Assembly: GCF_019343455.1 (NCBI RefSeq)
Contig: NZ_CP049362.1
Coordinates: 2,046,001-2,110,000 of the forward strand
DNA length: 64,000 nucleotides
From: Alcaligenes ammonioxydans
GTDB lineage: Bacteria; Pseudomonadota; Gammaproteobacteria; Burkholderiales; Burkholderiaceae_B
Direction of reading: 5' to 3'
A model generated the notes under the pieces. The model was given only the letters and a program-made list of their open reading frames with translations. It was not told the DNA's origin and ran no database searches. A program made the translations under genes and the position numbers. This document shows positions 26,358-37,710 of the stretch, piece after piece. Position 1 is the first letter of the stretch; each line of letters begins with the position of its first letter.

Positions 26358-28700
26358 TCAGAAAGCGGTACCAATCTGGAACTGGAAGGCTTGTTTATCG
26401 TCGCCTTCCTTGGCGCGCAAGGCGCGACCGTAGGACAGTTGCAAAGGACCCAGCGGGGATTCCCACGACAAGCCCAGACCGGCGGCGTACTTCCAGCCGC
26501 AGGGATCTTCAGATCGACGATCAGGGCGACCCATTGCACAACCACCGCTCGTGTTGTCGACCTTGCCAGCATCGGCAAAAACGAACCAACGCAAGGTGCG
26601 GTCACGTGATGCGCCTGGGAACGGCAGGTACAGCTGGGCATTGGCCACCATACGGCGCGAACCACCCAGATAGTCACCGGTCAGGGTGTCTCGTGGGCCC
26701 AGGGAAGCACCCTCGTAACCACGTACCGAACCGATACCACCGGCGTAAACGTTCTTGATAACCGGGAAAGTCTTGCTGCCAATGCTGCGACCATAGTCAA
26801 TCGCTCCATTCAAGGCCAGCGTGTATGCGCGACCCAATGGAATGTAGTGCTGATGGCTGGCGCGCAGCATGTAGTAGCGCAAATCCAGCGTACCCATATC
26901 GGCCGACAAGCTGGTCAGGCTTCCCTTCTTGGGAGCAATCGCGCTGTCACGGGTATCTTTGGACCAACCCAGATTGAAAATGAAGGTGTTGGTACGCTCA
27001 CCATACTCCTGCACATAATCCTGGTAGGCAAGCGGAGTGTACTGAGGGCTCAGACGCGATAGTTTGTTCTGCTCGAAATTGACGCCCATGAAAATACGGT
27101 CGTATTCCGAGATGGGCACACCAAAGTTCAAACCGGCACCGATGGCGGTGTTCTGGTAGTCGCCCCAGCCGTCATTGGACTGGTAGGGCGTGGTACGACG
27201 ATAGTAAATCGAGGTCGTTTTACTGATGCCGTCTGTTGTCCAATACGGATTGGTATGGCTGATTACCGCTGTGCGGTTCACCTTGCTGGTATTGACCTGC
27301 AAGGACAAGCTATTGCCACTACCGAAAATATTGTCCTGGCTGATCCCGGCCGAGAGCATCAGCTTATCGGTGGAGCCATACCCGACACCCAGGTTGACCA
27401 GACCCGTGGGTTTTTCCTTGACGTCCACCTGGACGTCCACCTGATCCGGCGAGCCGGGCACAGGCTTGGTATTGACATCCACTTCATTGAAGTAGCCCAG
27501 ACGATCCACGCGATCACGGGAGAACTTGATGGCGTCCGAATCGTACCAGGCAGCCTCCTGCTGACGCATCTCTCGGCGCACGACCTCGTCACGCGTGCGG
27601 ACGTTGCCGCCCACCTCGATACGGCGCACATACACGCGACGGCCCGGATCAACATAGAAGGTCAGGTCAGCCGTATGATTTTCGCGATCCAGGACCGGAT
27701 TGGGGTTGGCGTTGGCGAACGCATAGCCCAGGCCACCCAGGTATTCGGTAATGGCTTTCACCGTACCGCTGGTTTTCTCCGAGGAGAACACCTCCCCCTC
27801 TTTTTGCTGAACCAGTGGTTGAATCTGATCATCCAGACCCAGCAAGTCACCGGCCAGCTTCACGCTGCTCAGCGTGTACGGCTTGCCTTCATGAATCGTC
27901 AGGGTGATGTAAATGTCTTTGCGATCGGGCGAAATCGACACCTGAGGCGGCTCGGCGGAATACTCCAGAAAGCCTCGATTCAGGTAGTAGGAACGGATGC
28001 GTTCCATGTCACCTTCCAGCTTCTCGCGGGAATACTTGTCGGTGCCCGTGTACCAGGTCATCATGCCCGAGGTGGTCAGCTCCATCTGGTCGAGCAAATC
28101 GCTTTGCGAGAACGCCTCGGTACCGACAATGCGAATTTCCTTGATCTTGGCCAGACCGCCTTCAAAGATGTCAAAGCTGACGCCGACACGGTTACGCGGC
28201 AACGGCGTGATGATAGGGGTAATTTCCACCCCGTACTTGCCCTTGGACAAGTACTGCTGTTTCAGCTCAAACTCGGCCCGTTCCAGCATGGAACGGTCAA
28301 AAACCCGCCCTTCTCCAAAGCCTACCTGAGCCAGGGAGTTGGTAATATTCTTGGCATCGAACTCGCGCATGCCGTTAAAAGATATGGAGGCGATGGTTGG
28401 GCGCTCTTTGACATTGACGATCAGCACATTGGTGCCCGTGTCAATTTGCACATCACTAAAAAAGCCTGTGGCGTACAGACGCTGAATGGCATCTGCGGCC
28501 TGCTCTTCCGAGAAGGACTCACCAACCTTGACAGGCAAAGACGCGAACACGGCGCCGGGATCGACCCGCTGGATACCGTTGACTTGAATATCGCGCACGA
28601 CAAACGGTGCAAATGCATTCGCCAAGGCGGGAGCAAGCAAACTTGCCACCAATACGGGCAGAACACGCAACGCAAAAGTAGGTTTCCGGCTAAACGACAT
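26358..28700 (-). CDS. bamA: Outer membrane protein assembly factor BamA
   Basis: The core of the BAM complex, which folds and inserts beta-barrel proteins into the outer membrane. I take the ATG at 28700, which opens a standard signal peptide ending ALANAF; upstream codons lack family likeness. The 780-residue protein has five POTRA domains (about 25-425), starting FVVRDIQVNGIQRV. A 16-strand barrel follows, with the loop-6 motif GGIGSVRGYEGASLGPRD near residue 665. The last residue is Phe, the beta-signal end expected of an outer-membrane barrel. It sits between rseP and skp. Confidence 0.97.
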   Translation of the reverse strand: MSFSRKPTFALRVLPVLVASLLAPALANAFAPFVVRDIQVNGIQRVDPGAVFASLPVKVGESFSEEQAADAIQRLYATGFFSDVQIDTGTNVLIVNVKERPTIASISFNGMREFDAKNITNSLAQVGFGEGRVFDRSMLERAEFELKQQYLSKGKYGVEITPIITPLPRNRVGVSFDIFEGGLAKIKEIRIVGTEAFSQSDLLDQMELTTSGMMTWYTGTDKYSREKLEGDMERIRSYYLNRGFLEYSAEPPQVSISPDRKDIYITLTIHEGKPYTLSSVKLAGDLLGLDDQIQPLVQQKEGEVFSSEKTSGTVKAITEYLGGLGYAFANANPNPVLDRENHTADLTFYVDPGRRVYVRRIEVGGNVRTRDEVVRREMRQQEAAWYDSDAIKFSRDRVDRLGYFNEVDVNTKPVPGSPDQVDVQVDVKEKPTGLVNLGVGYGSTDKLMLSAGISQDNIFGSGNSLSLQVNTSKVNRTAVISHTNPYWTTDGISKTTSIYYRRTTPYQSNDGWGDYQNTAIGAGLNFGVPISEYDRIFMGVNFEQNKLSRLSPQYTPLAYQDYVQEYGERTNTFIFNLGWSKDTRDSAIAPKKGSLTSLSADMGTLDLRYYMLRASHQHYIPLGRAYTLALNGAIDYGRSIGSKTFPVIKNVYAGGIGSVRGYEGASLGPRDTLTGDYLGGSRRMVANAQLYLPFPGASRDRTLRWFVFADAGKVDNTSGGCAMGRPDRRSEDPCGWKYAAGLGLSWESPLGPLQLSYGRALRAKEGDDKQAFQFQIGTAF

Positions 28701-28752
28701 CCTGGACAATCCTTGGTCGGTCAAATGGTTGGAAATTGTATGCCACCCGCTC

Positions 28753-30075
28753 TCAACTGAAAAGGCGGGTGATGTCATTAAAAAAAGCAATACTCATCAG
28801 TACGGCCAACAAGGCCAAACCCAGGCGCTGACCCAGCAGCATCATGCGCTCCGAAGCGGGCTTGCCGCGTACGGCTTCGATGGCATAGTACAGTAGATGC
28901 CCACCATCCAGCATAGGTACGGGCAATAAATTCAGTAAACCAATGCTAATACTGATCAGCGCCAGGAAATTCAGGTAGGCGATCAAGCCTATTCTGGCGG
29001 TCTGACCCGCATAATCGGCAATAGTAACCGGCCCGCTGACATTCCGTACAGAGACTTCCCCGGTAATCATGCGCCCAATCATCTTCAAAGAGAACCAGAA
29101 TGTCTGAGCCGTACGGGTAAATCCGCGCTCCACGCTCTCGATAGGGCCATAACGTACCAGTGTCATGGGCATGTCTGCCGCCACCTGCGCACCAATGCGT
29201 CCCAGCCCTTGCGAATCGCTCGCGGGCGTGACCAGCAAACGCTCAAGCTCACCCGCACGCAGTACATCCAGCTCCAGGGTCTGGCCGGCCGATTGTTGCA
29301 CTTTTTGGACAAACGGGGTGATGCCGGGCTCGGCCAGATCACCCAGGCGGACGATGACATCCCCTTCTTTCAGCCCGCCCTGCTCGGCCGCACTTTCCTT
29401 GAACACTTCCTGCACAATCGAACGAGCCGGACGCAGAACCAGGCCTGCCTGGGCCATCAGGTCCTGTCCATCCGGCAAAATCTCGCCGGCCGGCAAAGTC
29501 AGGTAACGATTTTGTTCCCGCCCCAGTTGGTCTTTCACCCCCACTTCCAGCTCGCCGCCGGAAGACAAGGCATCCATGAATGCCCAACGCGCCTGCAACC
29601 AGGAATCAACAGGCTTGCCATCGACCGACACCAAACGGTCTCCCGCCTGAAAGCCGGCCTGTGCAGCAGGCGTCCCTGCAGGCACGGGGCCGATTTGCGC
29701 AATGGGCTCTTGCGTGCCCAACAAACCGACCACGGCGTAGATCACCACGGCCAGGATCAGGTTCGCCAGGGGACCGGCCAGCACAATGGCGGCCCGCTGA
29801 CGCAAGGGTTTGTGATTGAAGGATTCGTTGATCTGCGCCTGCGTCGCGTGAGCAGGTGGATCGTTCTGCATGGCCACATAGCCACCTAAGGGCAGCGCCG
29901 ATACGGCCCATTCAGTGCCGTTCCTGTCGAAACGACGGTACAACACCTTGCCAAAACCAATAGAAAAGCGCTCGACACGGACTCCACAACGACGAGCCAC
30001 CCAGTAATGACCCAGCTCGTGAAAGGTCACCAGCACGCCCAGGGCCACCAGGAAAGCCAGAACGGTGAAGAGCAT
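28753..30075 (-). CDS. rseP: Site-2 metalloprotease RseP
   Basis: An inner-membrane zinc protease that cuts anti-sigma factors within the membrane during envelope stress and removes remnant signal peptides. The ATG at 30075 has AGGAA upstream, giving 440 residues. The first transmembrane helix contains the zinc motif FHELGH (residues 18-23). Two PDZ domains span about residues 115-300, and the third zinc ligand is in NLLPVPMLDGGHLL. Four transmembrane helices are evident. It lies 11 bp after dxr and upstream of bamA. Confidence 0.96.
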   Translation of the reverse strand: MLFTVLAFLVALGVLVTFHELGHYWVARRCGVRVERFSIGFGKVLYRRFDRNGTEWAVSALPLGGYVAMQNDPPAHATQAQINESFNHKPLRQRAAIVLAGPLANLILAVVIYAVVGLLGTQEPIAQIGPVPAGTPAAQAGFQAGDRLVSVDGKPVDSWLQARWAFMDALSSGGELEVGVKDQLGREQNRYLTLPAGEILPDGQDLMAQAGLVLRPARSIVQEVFKESAAEQGGLKEGDVIVRLGDLAEPGITPFVQKVQQSAGQTLELDVLRAGELERLLVTPASDSQGLGRIGAQVAADMPMTLVRYGPIESVERGFTRTAQTFWFSLKMIGRMITGEVSVRNVSGPVTIADYAGQTARIGLIAYLNFLALISISIGLLNLLPVPMLDGGHLLYYAIEAVRGKPASERMMLLGQRLGLALLAVLMSIAFFNDITRLFS

Positions 30076-30086
30076 GTTAATTCCTG

Positions 30087-31289
30087 TTAAATACGCGCTG
30101 AAAATCGACAATAGTCCAGCGCCAGTGACCGTGTCTCGCTATCCAGTGCCAGAACCCCATCCAGGGCATCCAAAGCCTGACTGGCCCGGCCATTGAGCTT
30201 GTCCAGACAGTGCTCGATCACTGCCGGAATTTGAGTATAGCCAATCTGTCTTTCCAGGAAACGGTCCACGGCAATTTCATTGGCCGCATTCAGGGTCACA
30301 CAGGCGGCTTGACTGTCGCGCAAGGCCTCATACGCCAGCTTCAAGCAGGGAAAACGTTGAAAATCGGGCTGTTCAAAGTCCAGGCGTCCCATCGTGGCCA
30401 GATCGAGCAGACCCACGCCACTGTACAAGCGCTCCGGAAAGCCCAGACCATAGGCAATCGCCGTACGCATATCAGGCTGCCCCAACTGCGCCATGACGGA
30501 ACCGTCTATATACTCGACCATGGAGTGAATCACGCTTTGCGGATGCACCACCACATCAATCTGGTCAACGGGCACAGAAAACAGCCAATGCGCCTCGATG
30601 ACCTCCAGACCCTTGTTGAGCATGGTGGCCGAATCCACCGAAATCTTGCGACCCATGCTCCAGTTGGGATGAGCACATGCCTGCTCCGGTGTAACCGTCT
30701 CCAGCTCAGAGAGTGCGCGCGAGCGAAAGGGCCCACCCGAAGCCGTCACCAACAAACGACGCAAGCCGGCAACCGGCTGGCCAGGCTCGGCAGGCAGTTC
30801 GCCCGCCAGACATTGGTAAATGGCACTGTGCTCGGAGTCGATGGGCATCAACTGTGCCCCGCCCTCTTGCACAGCTTGCATGAAAATACGTCCCGCGGCG
30901 ACCAAGGCCTCTTTATTAGCCAGCAATACCCGCTTACCGGCACGCGCGGCGGCCAAGGCCGAAGGCAAACCAGCCGCGCCAATAATGGCCGCCATGACGG
31001 TAGTTACCTGGGGGTCGGCAGCCGTGTCGGCCAGCGCCTGTGCGCCTACCCGGATTTCCGGCAAAGCACCACCCTGCCATGCATCCAGAAAACGGCTGCG
31101 AGCCGCCTCGTCCGGCACCAGAACAACGCGAGCCGCACTGTCCTGAGCCTGTTGGGCGAGCAGCTCCATGCGACTATGGCCACTCAAGGCATATACCGCC
31201 ATCCGATCAGGATGACGAGCAATCACATCAAGTGTGCTGACACCAATAGAGCCAGTGGCCCCTAACACACATACTTGCTGGAAACTCAT
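30087..31289 (-). CDS. dxr: 1-deoxy-D-xylulose-5-phosphate reductoisomerase
   Basis: Converts DXP to methylerythritol 4-phosphate with NADPH, the committed step of the non-mevalonate isoprenoid pathway. The 400 residues start with the Rossmann loop [16 protein letters not shown]. The active-site blocks [26 protein letters not shown] (metal-binding Asp and Glu) and ASGGPFR are all visible. Downstream blocks include [21 protein letters not shown]. It is placed between cdsA and rseP. Confidence 0.97.
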   Translation of the reverse strand: MSFQQVCVLGATGSIGVSTLDVIARHPDRMAVYALSGHSRMELLAQQAQDSAARVVLVPDEAARSRFLDAWQGGALPEIRVGAQALADTAADPQVTTVMAAIIGAAGLPSALAAARAGKRVLLANKEALVAAGRIFMQAVQEGGAQLMPIDSEHSAIYQCLAGELPAEPGQPVAGLRRLLVTASGGPFRSRALSELETVTPEQACAHPNWSMGRKISVDSATMLNKGLEVIEAHWLFSVPVDQIDVVVHPQSVIHSMVEYIDGSVMAQLGQPDMRTAIAYGLGFPERLYSGVGLLDLATMGRLDFEQPDFQRFPCLKLAYEALRDSQAACVTLNAANEIAVDRFLERQIGYTQIPAVIEHCLDKLNGRASQALDALDGVLALDSETRSLALDYCRFSARI

Positions 31290-31329
31290 GAGTTCTTCCT
31301 TGACGCATACTCGTCCAAGTCACACCGGA

Positions 31330-32184
31330 CTAAAAGAGCCACGCCCCACTTAACAACAAGGCCACAGGAGCAACCGGCAACAAGGCATCGATACGATCGT
31401 ATACGCCACCATGGCCAGGCAACAATTGGCTGGAATCCTTGACTGCAGCACGGCGCTTGAGCAAAGACTCGAACAAGTCACCCACGATGGAAAGGGCGGC
31501 CAGGGCAACACCCAATACCGCCGTGGCCACCCAGCCCCAGCGCTGCATCACATCAGCACCAAAACTCCCGGGCCAATTGGCGCTGATCAGCATCCAGGCG
31601 GAAGCGGCAACCATACCACCCACTGCCCCGGCCCAGGTCTTGCCGGGACTGACACGCGGAGCCAGCTTGGCTTTGCCAAAGGCACGGCCCGCAAAGTAAG
31701 CGGCGATGTCCGCCACCCAGATCAGGACCAATAGGGAGAGCACATAGACCATGCCCTGCGTATGCAGAAACAAATACAGACTGGCCCAGGCGACCAGGGG
31801 CGCCAGTACGCCCATCACACTGAGCAAAACACCTTGAGCACGTTGTGTGGCCTGACCTTGCAGCACCAGCCCAGTGGCACCCACCACCCACAAGGCCGCC
31901 ATTATTGGTACAAGCCCCCGGTACACCAGGTCAGCAGCCTGCCCCTGCGGACCGGTTTCATACCAGTACACACTGAGCCACAGCATCAGGGCACCATTGA
32001 GCAAGGCCAGCGGCCAGGCCCAGCGCTGCTGCGCCTGAGACAGGCTCAAACGCTCCCACTCCCAGCAGGCCAAGGTGCTCATCAGCACAAAAATCGCCAG
32101 CAAAGGCCAGCGTAAGGGAGCGAGCATGGCCGCGCCCAGAATGACCAGCAGGGCCAGGGCGGTAATGACTCGTTGTTTCAACAT
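31330..32184 (-). CDS. cdsA: Phosphatidate cytidylyltransferase
   Basis: An integral membrane enzyme making CDP-diacylglycerol from phosphatidate and CTP, the branch point of phospholipid synthesis. The 284 residues form seven or eight hydrophobic helices. The family signature near the C-terminus is visible in KDSSQLLPGHGGVYDRIDAL. An earlier conserved block is RVSPGKTWAGAVGG. It lies 13 bp after uppS. Confidence 0.96.
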   Translation of the reverse strand: MLKQRVITALALLVILGAAMLAPLRWPLLAIFVLMSTLACWEWERLSLSQAQQRWAWPLALLNGALMLWLSVYWYETGPQGQAADLVYRGLVPIMAALWVVGATGLVLQGQATQRAQGVLLSVMGVLAPLVAWASLYLFLHTQGMVYVLSLLVLIWVADIAAYFAGRAFGKAKLAPRVSPGKTWAGAVGGMVAASAWMLISANWPGSFGADVMQRWGWVATAVLGVALAALSIVGDLFESLLKRRAAVKDSSQLLPGHGGVYDRIDALLPVAPVALLLSGAWLF

Positions 32185-32197
32185 AGACTAGGCTCCG

Positions 32198-32965
32198 TCA
32201 AGGCGCGAGGGTACCCTGCACCTGGGCACTGGTGCGCCCAAAGCGCCGCTCGCGCCCACGATACCACTCAAAGGCCTGTTCAAGCTGCGCCCGGTCAAAA
32301 TCCGGCCAGTACACGTCTGTGAAATACAGCTCGGTATAGGCCATCTGCCAGATCAGAAAATTCGAAATACGGCGCTCGCCCCCCGTGCGGATAAACAGAT
32401 CCGGCTCAGGAGCGTAGGACATCGCCAGGTAGGGACTGAACAGGGCCTCATCCAGTTGTTCGGGATGATCGACCAGCTGGGGATTGGCAGCCAATGCTTT
32501 TTGCGTCGCCTGCAAAATATCCCAACGACCGCCGTAGTTGGCGGCAATCGTCAAATGTAAGGTGTCGTTATCGCGAGTCTGCTCTTGAGCGTCGGCAATC
32601 AGGCCGCGCAACTCTTCACTAAACGCAGACAATTCGCCAATAACATGAAGTCGGACGCCGTTTTTTTTCAGTGTTGCCACTTCTTTTTGCAGCATCTTGA
32701 CAAACAGGCCCATCAACAGGGACACCTCTTCCGCAGGGCGTCGCCAGTTTTCGGAACTGAACGCAAACAGGGTCAGATAGCGCACGCCAAGCTCGCCACA
32801 GGCTTCAACAACACGCCGGACAGTTTGCACACCCCGCAAGTGCCCTGCCGTGCGAGGCAACAGACGACGGGTCGCCCATCGTCCATTGCCGTCCATGACA
32901 ATCGCCAGGTGGCCAGGAACCTGACCGTGTTCCGGAATCGTTTGGGTAGAACTGAATGAAATCAC
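32198..32965 (-). CDS. uppS: Undecaprenyl diphosphate synthase
   Basis: A cis-prenyltransferase that makes the C55 carrier lipid precursor for peptidoglycan and O-antigen synthesis. The 255-residue protein shows the active-site segment [14 protein letters not shown] with the catalytic Asp near residue 25. Later blocks include [22 protein letters not shown] and [18 protein letters not shown]. It is in the standard frr-uppS-cdsA order. Confidence 0.97.
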   Translation of the reverse strand: MISFSSTQTIPEHGQVPGHLAIVMDGNGRWATRRLLPRTAGHLRGVQTVRRVVEACGELGVRYLTLFAFSSENWRRPAEEVSLLMGLFVKMLQKEVATLKKNGVRLHVIGELSAFSEELRGLIADAQEQTRDNDTLHLTIAANYGGRWDILQATQKALAANPQLVDHPEQLDEALFSPYLAMSYAPEPDLFIRTGGERRISNFLIWQMAYTELYFTDVYWPDFDRAQLEQAFEWYRGRERRFGRTSAQVQGTLAP

Positions 32966-32987
32966 CTAGCCACCTGTGCAAAAGCCG

Positions 32988-33548
32988 TTAGACCGTCATG
33001 ATCTCGGCTTCTTTCTGGGCGATCAACTTGTCGACCTCGGCAACATACTTGTCGGTCAGCTTCTGGACCTCGTCCTGGGCACGACGTTCCTCGTCCTCGG
33101 AGATTTCCTTGTCCTTGACTTGCTTTTTGAGCGTGTCATTGGCATCACGGCGCAGATTACGGATGGCGACCTTGGCATCTTCACCTTCGCTACGCACCAC
33201 TTTGGCCAGATCGCGACGACGCTCTTCGGTCAAGGCAGGCATGGGAACACGAATGCTCTCGCCCATGGAAATCGGGTTCAATCCCAGGTCGCTGTCGCGA
33301 ATGGCTTTTTCAATCGGGCCGGCCATATGCTTTTCCCACACTTGCACATTCAGCGTGCGGGCATCCACCACCGTGATATTGCCCACCTGGCTGACGGGAA
33401 CCATAGAGCCGTAGTACTCCACTTGCACGTGATCCAGCAAGCCCGCAGTGGCGCGGCCTGTGCGGATCTTGGCCAGGCCCGTCTTGAGAGACTCGATGGA
33501 CTTGCCCATACGATTGTCGGTCGATGCTTTGATCTCGGAAAGACTCAT
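32988..33548 (-). CDS. frr: Ribosome recycling factor
   Basis: Splits post-termination ribosomes together with EF-G. The 186 residues match the usual 185, with the three-helix bundle and the conserved [20 protein letters not shown] and [19 protein letters not shown] segments. The C-terminal [20 protein letters not shown] helix is also present. It is 19 bp downstream of pyrH and 22 bp upstream of uppS. Confidence 0.98.
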   Translation of the reverse strand: MSLSEIKASTDNRMGKSIESLKTGLAKIRTGRATAGLLDHVQVEYYGSMVPVSQVGNITVVDARTLNVQVWEKHMAGPIEKAIRDSDLGLNPISMGESIRVPMPALTEERRRDLAKVVRSEGEDAKVAIRNLRRDANDTLKKQVKDKEISEDEERRAQDEVQKLTDKYVAEVDKLIAQKEAEIMTV

Positions 33549-33567
33549 GGACTAAATTCCTATAACT

Positions 33568-34377
<810 letters not shown>

Positions 34378-35256
34378 TTAGGCTTGGCCGGCAGCGGCTG
34401 CTACCTCAGCGGCAAAATCCTCAACACGCTTCTCAATGCCTTCACCCACTACGTACAGGGTAAAGCCAGCGATCGATGCTTTTTTCTCGTCCAGCATTTG
34501 CTGCACGCTTTGCTTGTCGTTCTTGACGAAAGGCTGGCTCAGCAGCGTCACTTCCTTCAGGAACTTGGCTACAGCGCCATCGACCATCTTGGTAACGATA
34601 TCGGCAGGCTTGCCGGATTCAGCTGCTTTCTGAGCTGCCACAGAGCGCTCAGCTTCGATTTCGGCAGCGTCAACACCCGACGCGTCCATGGCTTTGGGGC
34701 GAGTTGCCGCGATGTGCATGGCCAGATCCTTGCCCACTTCTTCGTCGCCACCGGCGAAATCCACCAGCACGCCGATCTTGCCACCGTGAACGTAGCTGGC
34801 CAGCTGACCAGCTGTTTCGTAGCGTTGGAAGCGACGGATCGAGATGTTCTCACCGATTTTGCCCACCAGAGCGGCGCGCACGGTTTCAACGTTGCTGTCA
34901 GCCAGTGGCAATTCAGCCAGAGCGGCCAGATCAGCAGGATTATTCTTGGCAACCAACTGAGCGATATCGTTGATAAAGCCGATGAAATCATCGTTCTTGG
35001 CGACAAAGTCCGTTTCGCAGTTCACTTCAACCACGGAACCGGTCTTGCCATCTTCAGCGATGTAGACCGACACCAGGCCTTCAGCGGTAACGCGGGTAGC
35101 TGCCTTGCTTGCCTTGCTGCCCAGCTTCACGCGCAGGATTTCTTCAGCACGAGCCATATCGCCGTCGGCTTCAGTCAGTGCTTTTTTGCATTCCATCATG
35201 GGCGCGTCGGTTTTCTCGCGCAATTCTTTAACCATCGATGCGGTGATTTGAGCCAC
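34378..35256 (-). CDS. tsf: Translation elongation factor Ts
   Basis: Exchanges GDP for GTP on EF-Tu. I start at GTG 35256, preceded by GGAG eight bases away, giving 292 residues that begin [20 protein letters not shown]; the ATG at 35331 has no family support. The EF-Tu-contacting [10 protein letters not shown] block is near residue 80. GRFQRYE-type contacts appear as [10 protein letters not shown] near residue 140. It follows rpsB, with hairpins in the gap. Confidence 0.97.
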   Translation of the reverse strand: MAQITASMVKELREKTDAPMMECKKALTEADGDMARAEEILRVKLGSKASKAATRVTAEGLVSVYIAEDGKTGSVVEVNCETDFVAKNDDFIGFINDIAQLVAKNNPADLAALAELPLADSNVETVRAALVGKIGENISIRRFQRYETAGQLASYVHGGKIGVLVDFAGGDEEVGKDLAMHIAATRPKAMDASGVDAAEIEAERSVAAQKAAESGKPADIVTKMVDGAVAKFLKEVTLLSQPFVKNDKQSVQQMLDEKKASIAGFTLYVVGEGIEKRVEDFAAEVAAAAGQA

Positions 35257-35281
35257 GGTTTTCTCCAATTCTGTAGAACGT

Positions 35282-35300
35282 GCCCCGGCCAAGCCGGGGC
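35282..35300 (-). terminator. GC hairpin just upstream of tsf
   Basis: GCCCCGGC and GCCGGGGC pair perfectly around a 3 nt loop, 26 bp before the tsf start codon. The position fits an attenuator that sets the rpsB to tsf ratio. Confidence 0.55.
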
Positions 35301-35320
35301 GATACGAAAGGTCACTGTAA

Positions 35321-35357
35321 CTGCCTGCCATGACAACTTATGGCGTCTGACAGGCAG
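35321..35357 (-). terminator. Hairpin just downstream of rpsB
   Basis: The outer arms CTGCCTG and CAGGCAG enclose a nested GCCAT/ATGGC pair. It lies 12 bp after the rpsB stop codon. Together with the second hairpin before tsf it is a candidate partial terminator. Confidence 0.5.
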
Positions 35358-35368
35358 CCGTGAGCCTG

Positions 35369-36118
35369 TTACTCCTGAGAGTCAGCCTGAACTTCAACGA
35401 ACTCTTCGTCAGCGGCAATTTCTTCAACCAGACCGTTCAGGTTCTGCTCGCGGCCAGCCAGCACGGCGTCAGCCATGCCACGGGCGTACAGAGCGATTGC
35501 CTTGGCCGAGTCATCGTTACCAGGAATCACGTAATCCAGACCTTCTGGGGAGTGGTTGGTATCAACCACGGCCACAACGGGGATACCCAGCGTGCGGGCT
35601 TCAGCCACGGCAATCTTGTGGTAGCCGACGTCGATCACGAACAGGGCGTCAGGCAGGTTGTTCATGTCCTTGATACCGCCGATGGCCTTGTTCAGCTTTT
35701 CCAGTTCGCGTTCGAACATCAAGGCTTCTTTCTTGCTCATGGTTTCCAGACGGCCTTCAGCCATCTGACCTTCCATTTCTTTCAGACGCTTGATGGAAGT
35801 CTTGACCGTTTTGAAGTTGGTCATCATGCCACCCAACCAGCGGCTGTCAACGTAAGGCATACCGCAACGCTCGGCCTCAGCAGCCACCAGTTCGCGAGCA
35901 GCACGCTTGGTGCCTACGAACAGCACGTTGCCGCCACGAGCGGCCAGTTGACGCAAGAATTTGGTTGCTTCTTCGTACTGAACAACCGTTTTTTCCAGGT
36001 TGATGATGTGGATGTTGTTACGCTGACCGAAGATGAACGGAGCCATCTTGGGATTCCAGTAACGAGTTTGGTGGCCAAAGTGCACACCGGCTTCCAGCAT
36101 TTCACGCATCAAAGACAT
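35369..36118 (-). CDS. rpsB: 30S ribosomal protein S2
   Basis: A small-subunit protein bound near the platform with S1. The ATG at 36118 has GGAG upstream and gives 249 residues opening [20 protein letters not shown]; upstream codons to 36208 are leader. Conserved blocks include [28 protein letters not shown] and the late [20 protein letters not shown]. It is the first gene of the long minus-strand operon. In relatives rpsB is autoregulated by S2 through its leader; the leader here has not been folded. Confidence 0.98.
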   Translation of the reverse strand: MSLMREMLEAGVHFGHQTRYWNPKMAPFIFGQRNNIHIINLEKTVVQYEEATKFLRQLAARGGNVLFVGTKRAARELVAAEAERCGMPYVDSRWLGGMMTNFKTVKTSIKRLKEMEGQMAEGRLETMSKKEALMFERELEKLNKAIGGIKDMNNLPDALFVIDVGYHKIAVAEARTLGIPVVAVVDTNHSPEGLDYVIPGNDDSAKAIALYARGMADAVLAGREQNLNGLVEEIAADEEFVEVQADSQE

Positions 36119-36669
36119 AAAGTTCTCCAAGGGTTTGGTCTTGTAACTGCCCGGTATCCGGTAAGGGCCGCAGCCTAGGCTGCATTCCAGACACCCCGAG
36201 ACGGGCAATCACGCGATTTACAACTTAAAACATAAAAACGCAGCCCAACATGGGCATACGCCTGCACTACAACGGATTTGCACCTTGTAACGGACCACAC
36301 GTCCGCCACCCAGACCCAAATCTGTAACTTTTCTGGCCACCGCCTGCATACAGCACCGGGTTTGCAGGTGTATCCTAGAGGATTGCCTAGCCAGCACCGC
36401 CCGAACAAGAACCGGGCGTTGCCCAAGTTGCTCTTGCAAGGCCTGGCAACGCTGGCTGACCATATATTCGTTGTGAATCATGCCTGTGCTACACAACACG
36501 CTTCTTTTTAAAACAGCAGCACGTTTATCTCAGTTCCGGCTAGTCCGGGCAGACTGGATAAAGCCTGAGTTTGATCCAAGCACTTGTCCGGCCGTATTTT
36601 CCTGGTCCTGCCAGCGTCTACAAGCCAGCAAGCCTGAAGGATCAACCTGTGGCCCGCTTTGCCTGGCGG

Positions 36670-36756
36670 CTGTTGCTTGGCACCCGTTGCCGGGTAAGCT
36701 GTTGTTTGCAAGCCCTGTTGTTGCACGCCGTTGTTTGAAACCCGTTGTTCGGGCTC
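36670..36756. repeat. Degenerate tandem repeats with GTTG core
   Basis: Six imperfect units related to CCGTTGTTTG follow one another. Their GTTG cores start at 36673, 36687, 36702, 36718, 36731 and 36745, a spacing of 13-16 bp. No function is known to me. Confidence 0.5.
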
Positions 36757-36863
36757 CCTTCCGGCTCTTCTTTAAGCCACTTATTCGGATTAACCAAACC
36801 GTCCGAATGAGCCAAAGCGGGGCTAAACCGACCCAGCGCACAACTGCAAAATTCACAAAAGCC

Positions 36864-36869
36864 TATAAT
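36864..36869 (+). promoter_or_regulatory. Candidate -10 element of the map promoter
   Basis: A perfect TATAAT stands 34 bp before the map start codon in an AT-rich stretch. The matching -35 region is weak (around 36841). Confidence 0.5.
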
Positions 36870-36903
36870 TCTACTATTTTTCAATAGACCTGTTCAAGTT
36901 GCT

Positions 36904-37707
<804 letters not shown>

Positions 37708-37710
37708 ACC

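Larger units (their letters stand above)
36119..36903. other. Long divergent intergenic region between rpsB and map
   Basis: 785 bp with no convincing gene. It must contain the rpsB promoter and leader on the minus strand and the map promoter on the plus strand (TATAAT at 36864-36869). A small hairpin GCCCA/TGGGC at 36244-36256 could belong to the rpsB leader. A cluster of degenerate GTTG-cored repeats lies at 36670-36756. Confidence 0.65.

Noticed and set aside
27255..28760. A 501-codon plus-strand frame opposite bamA
   Set aside because: Antisense to bamA, which is complete and in a conserved operon; no motifs are visible.
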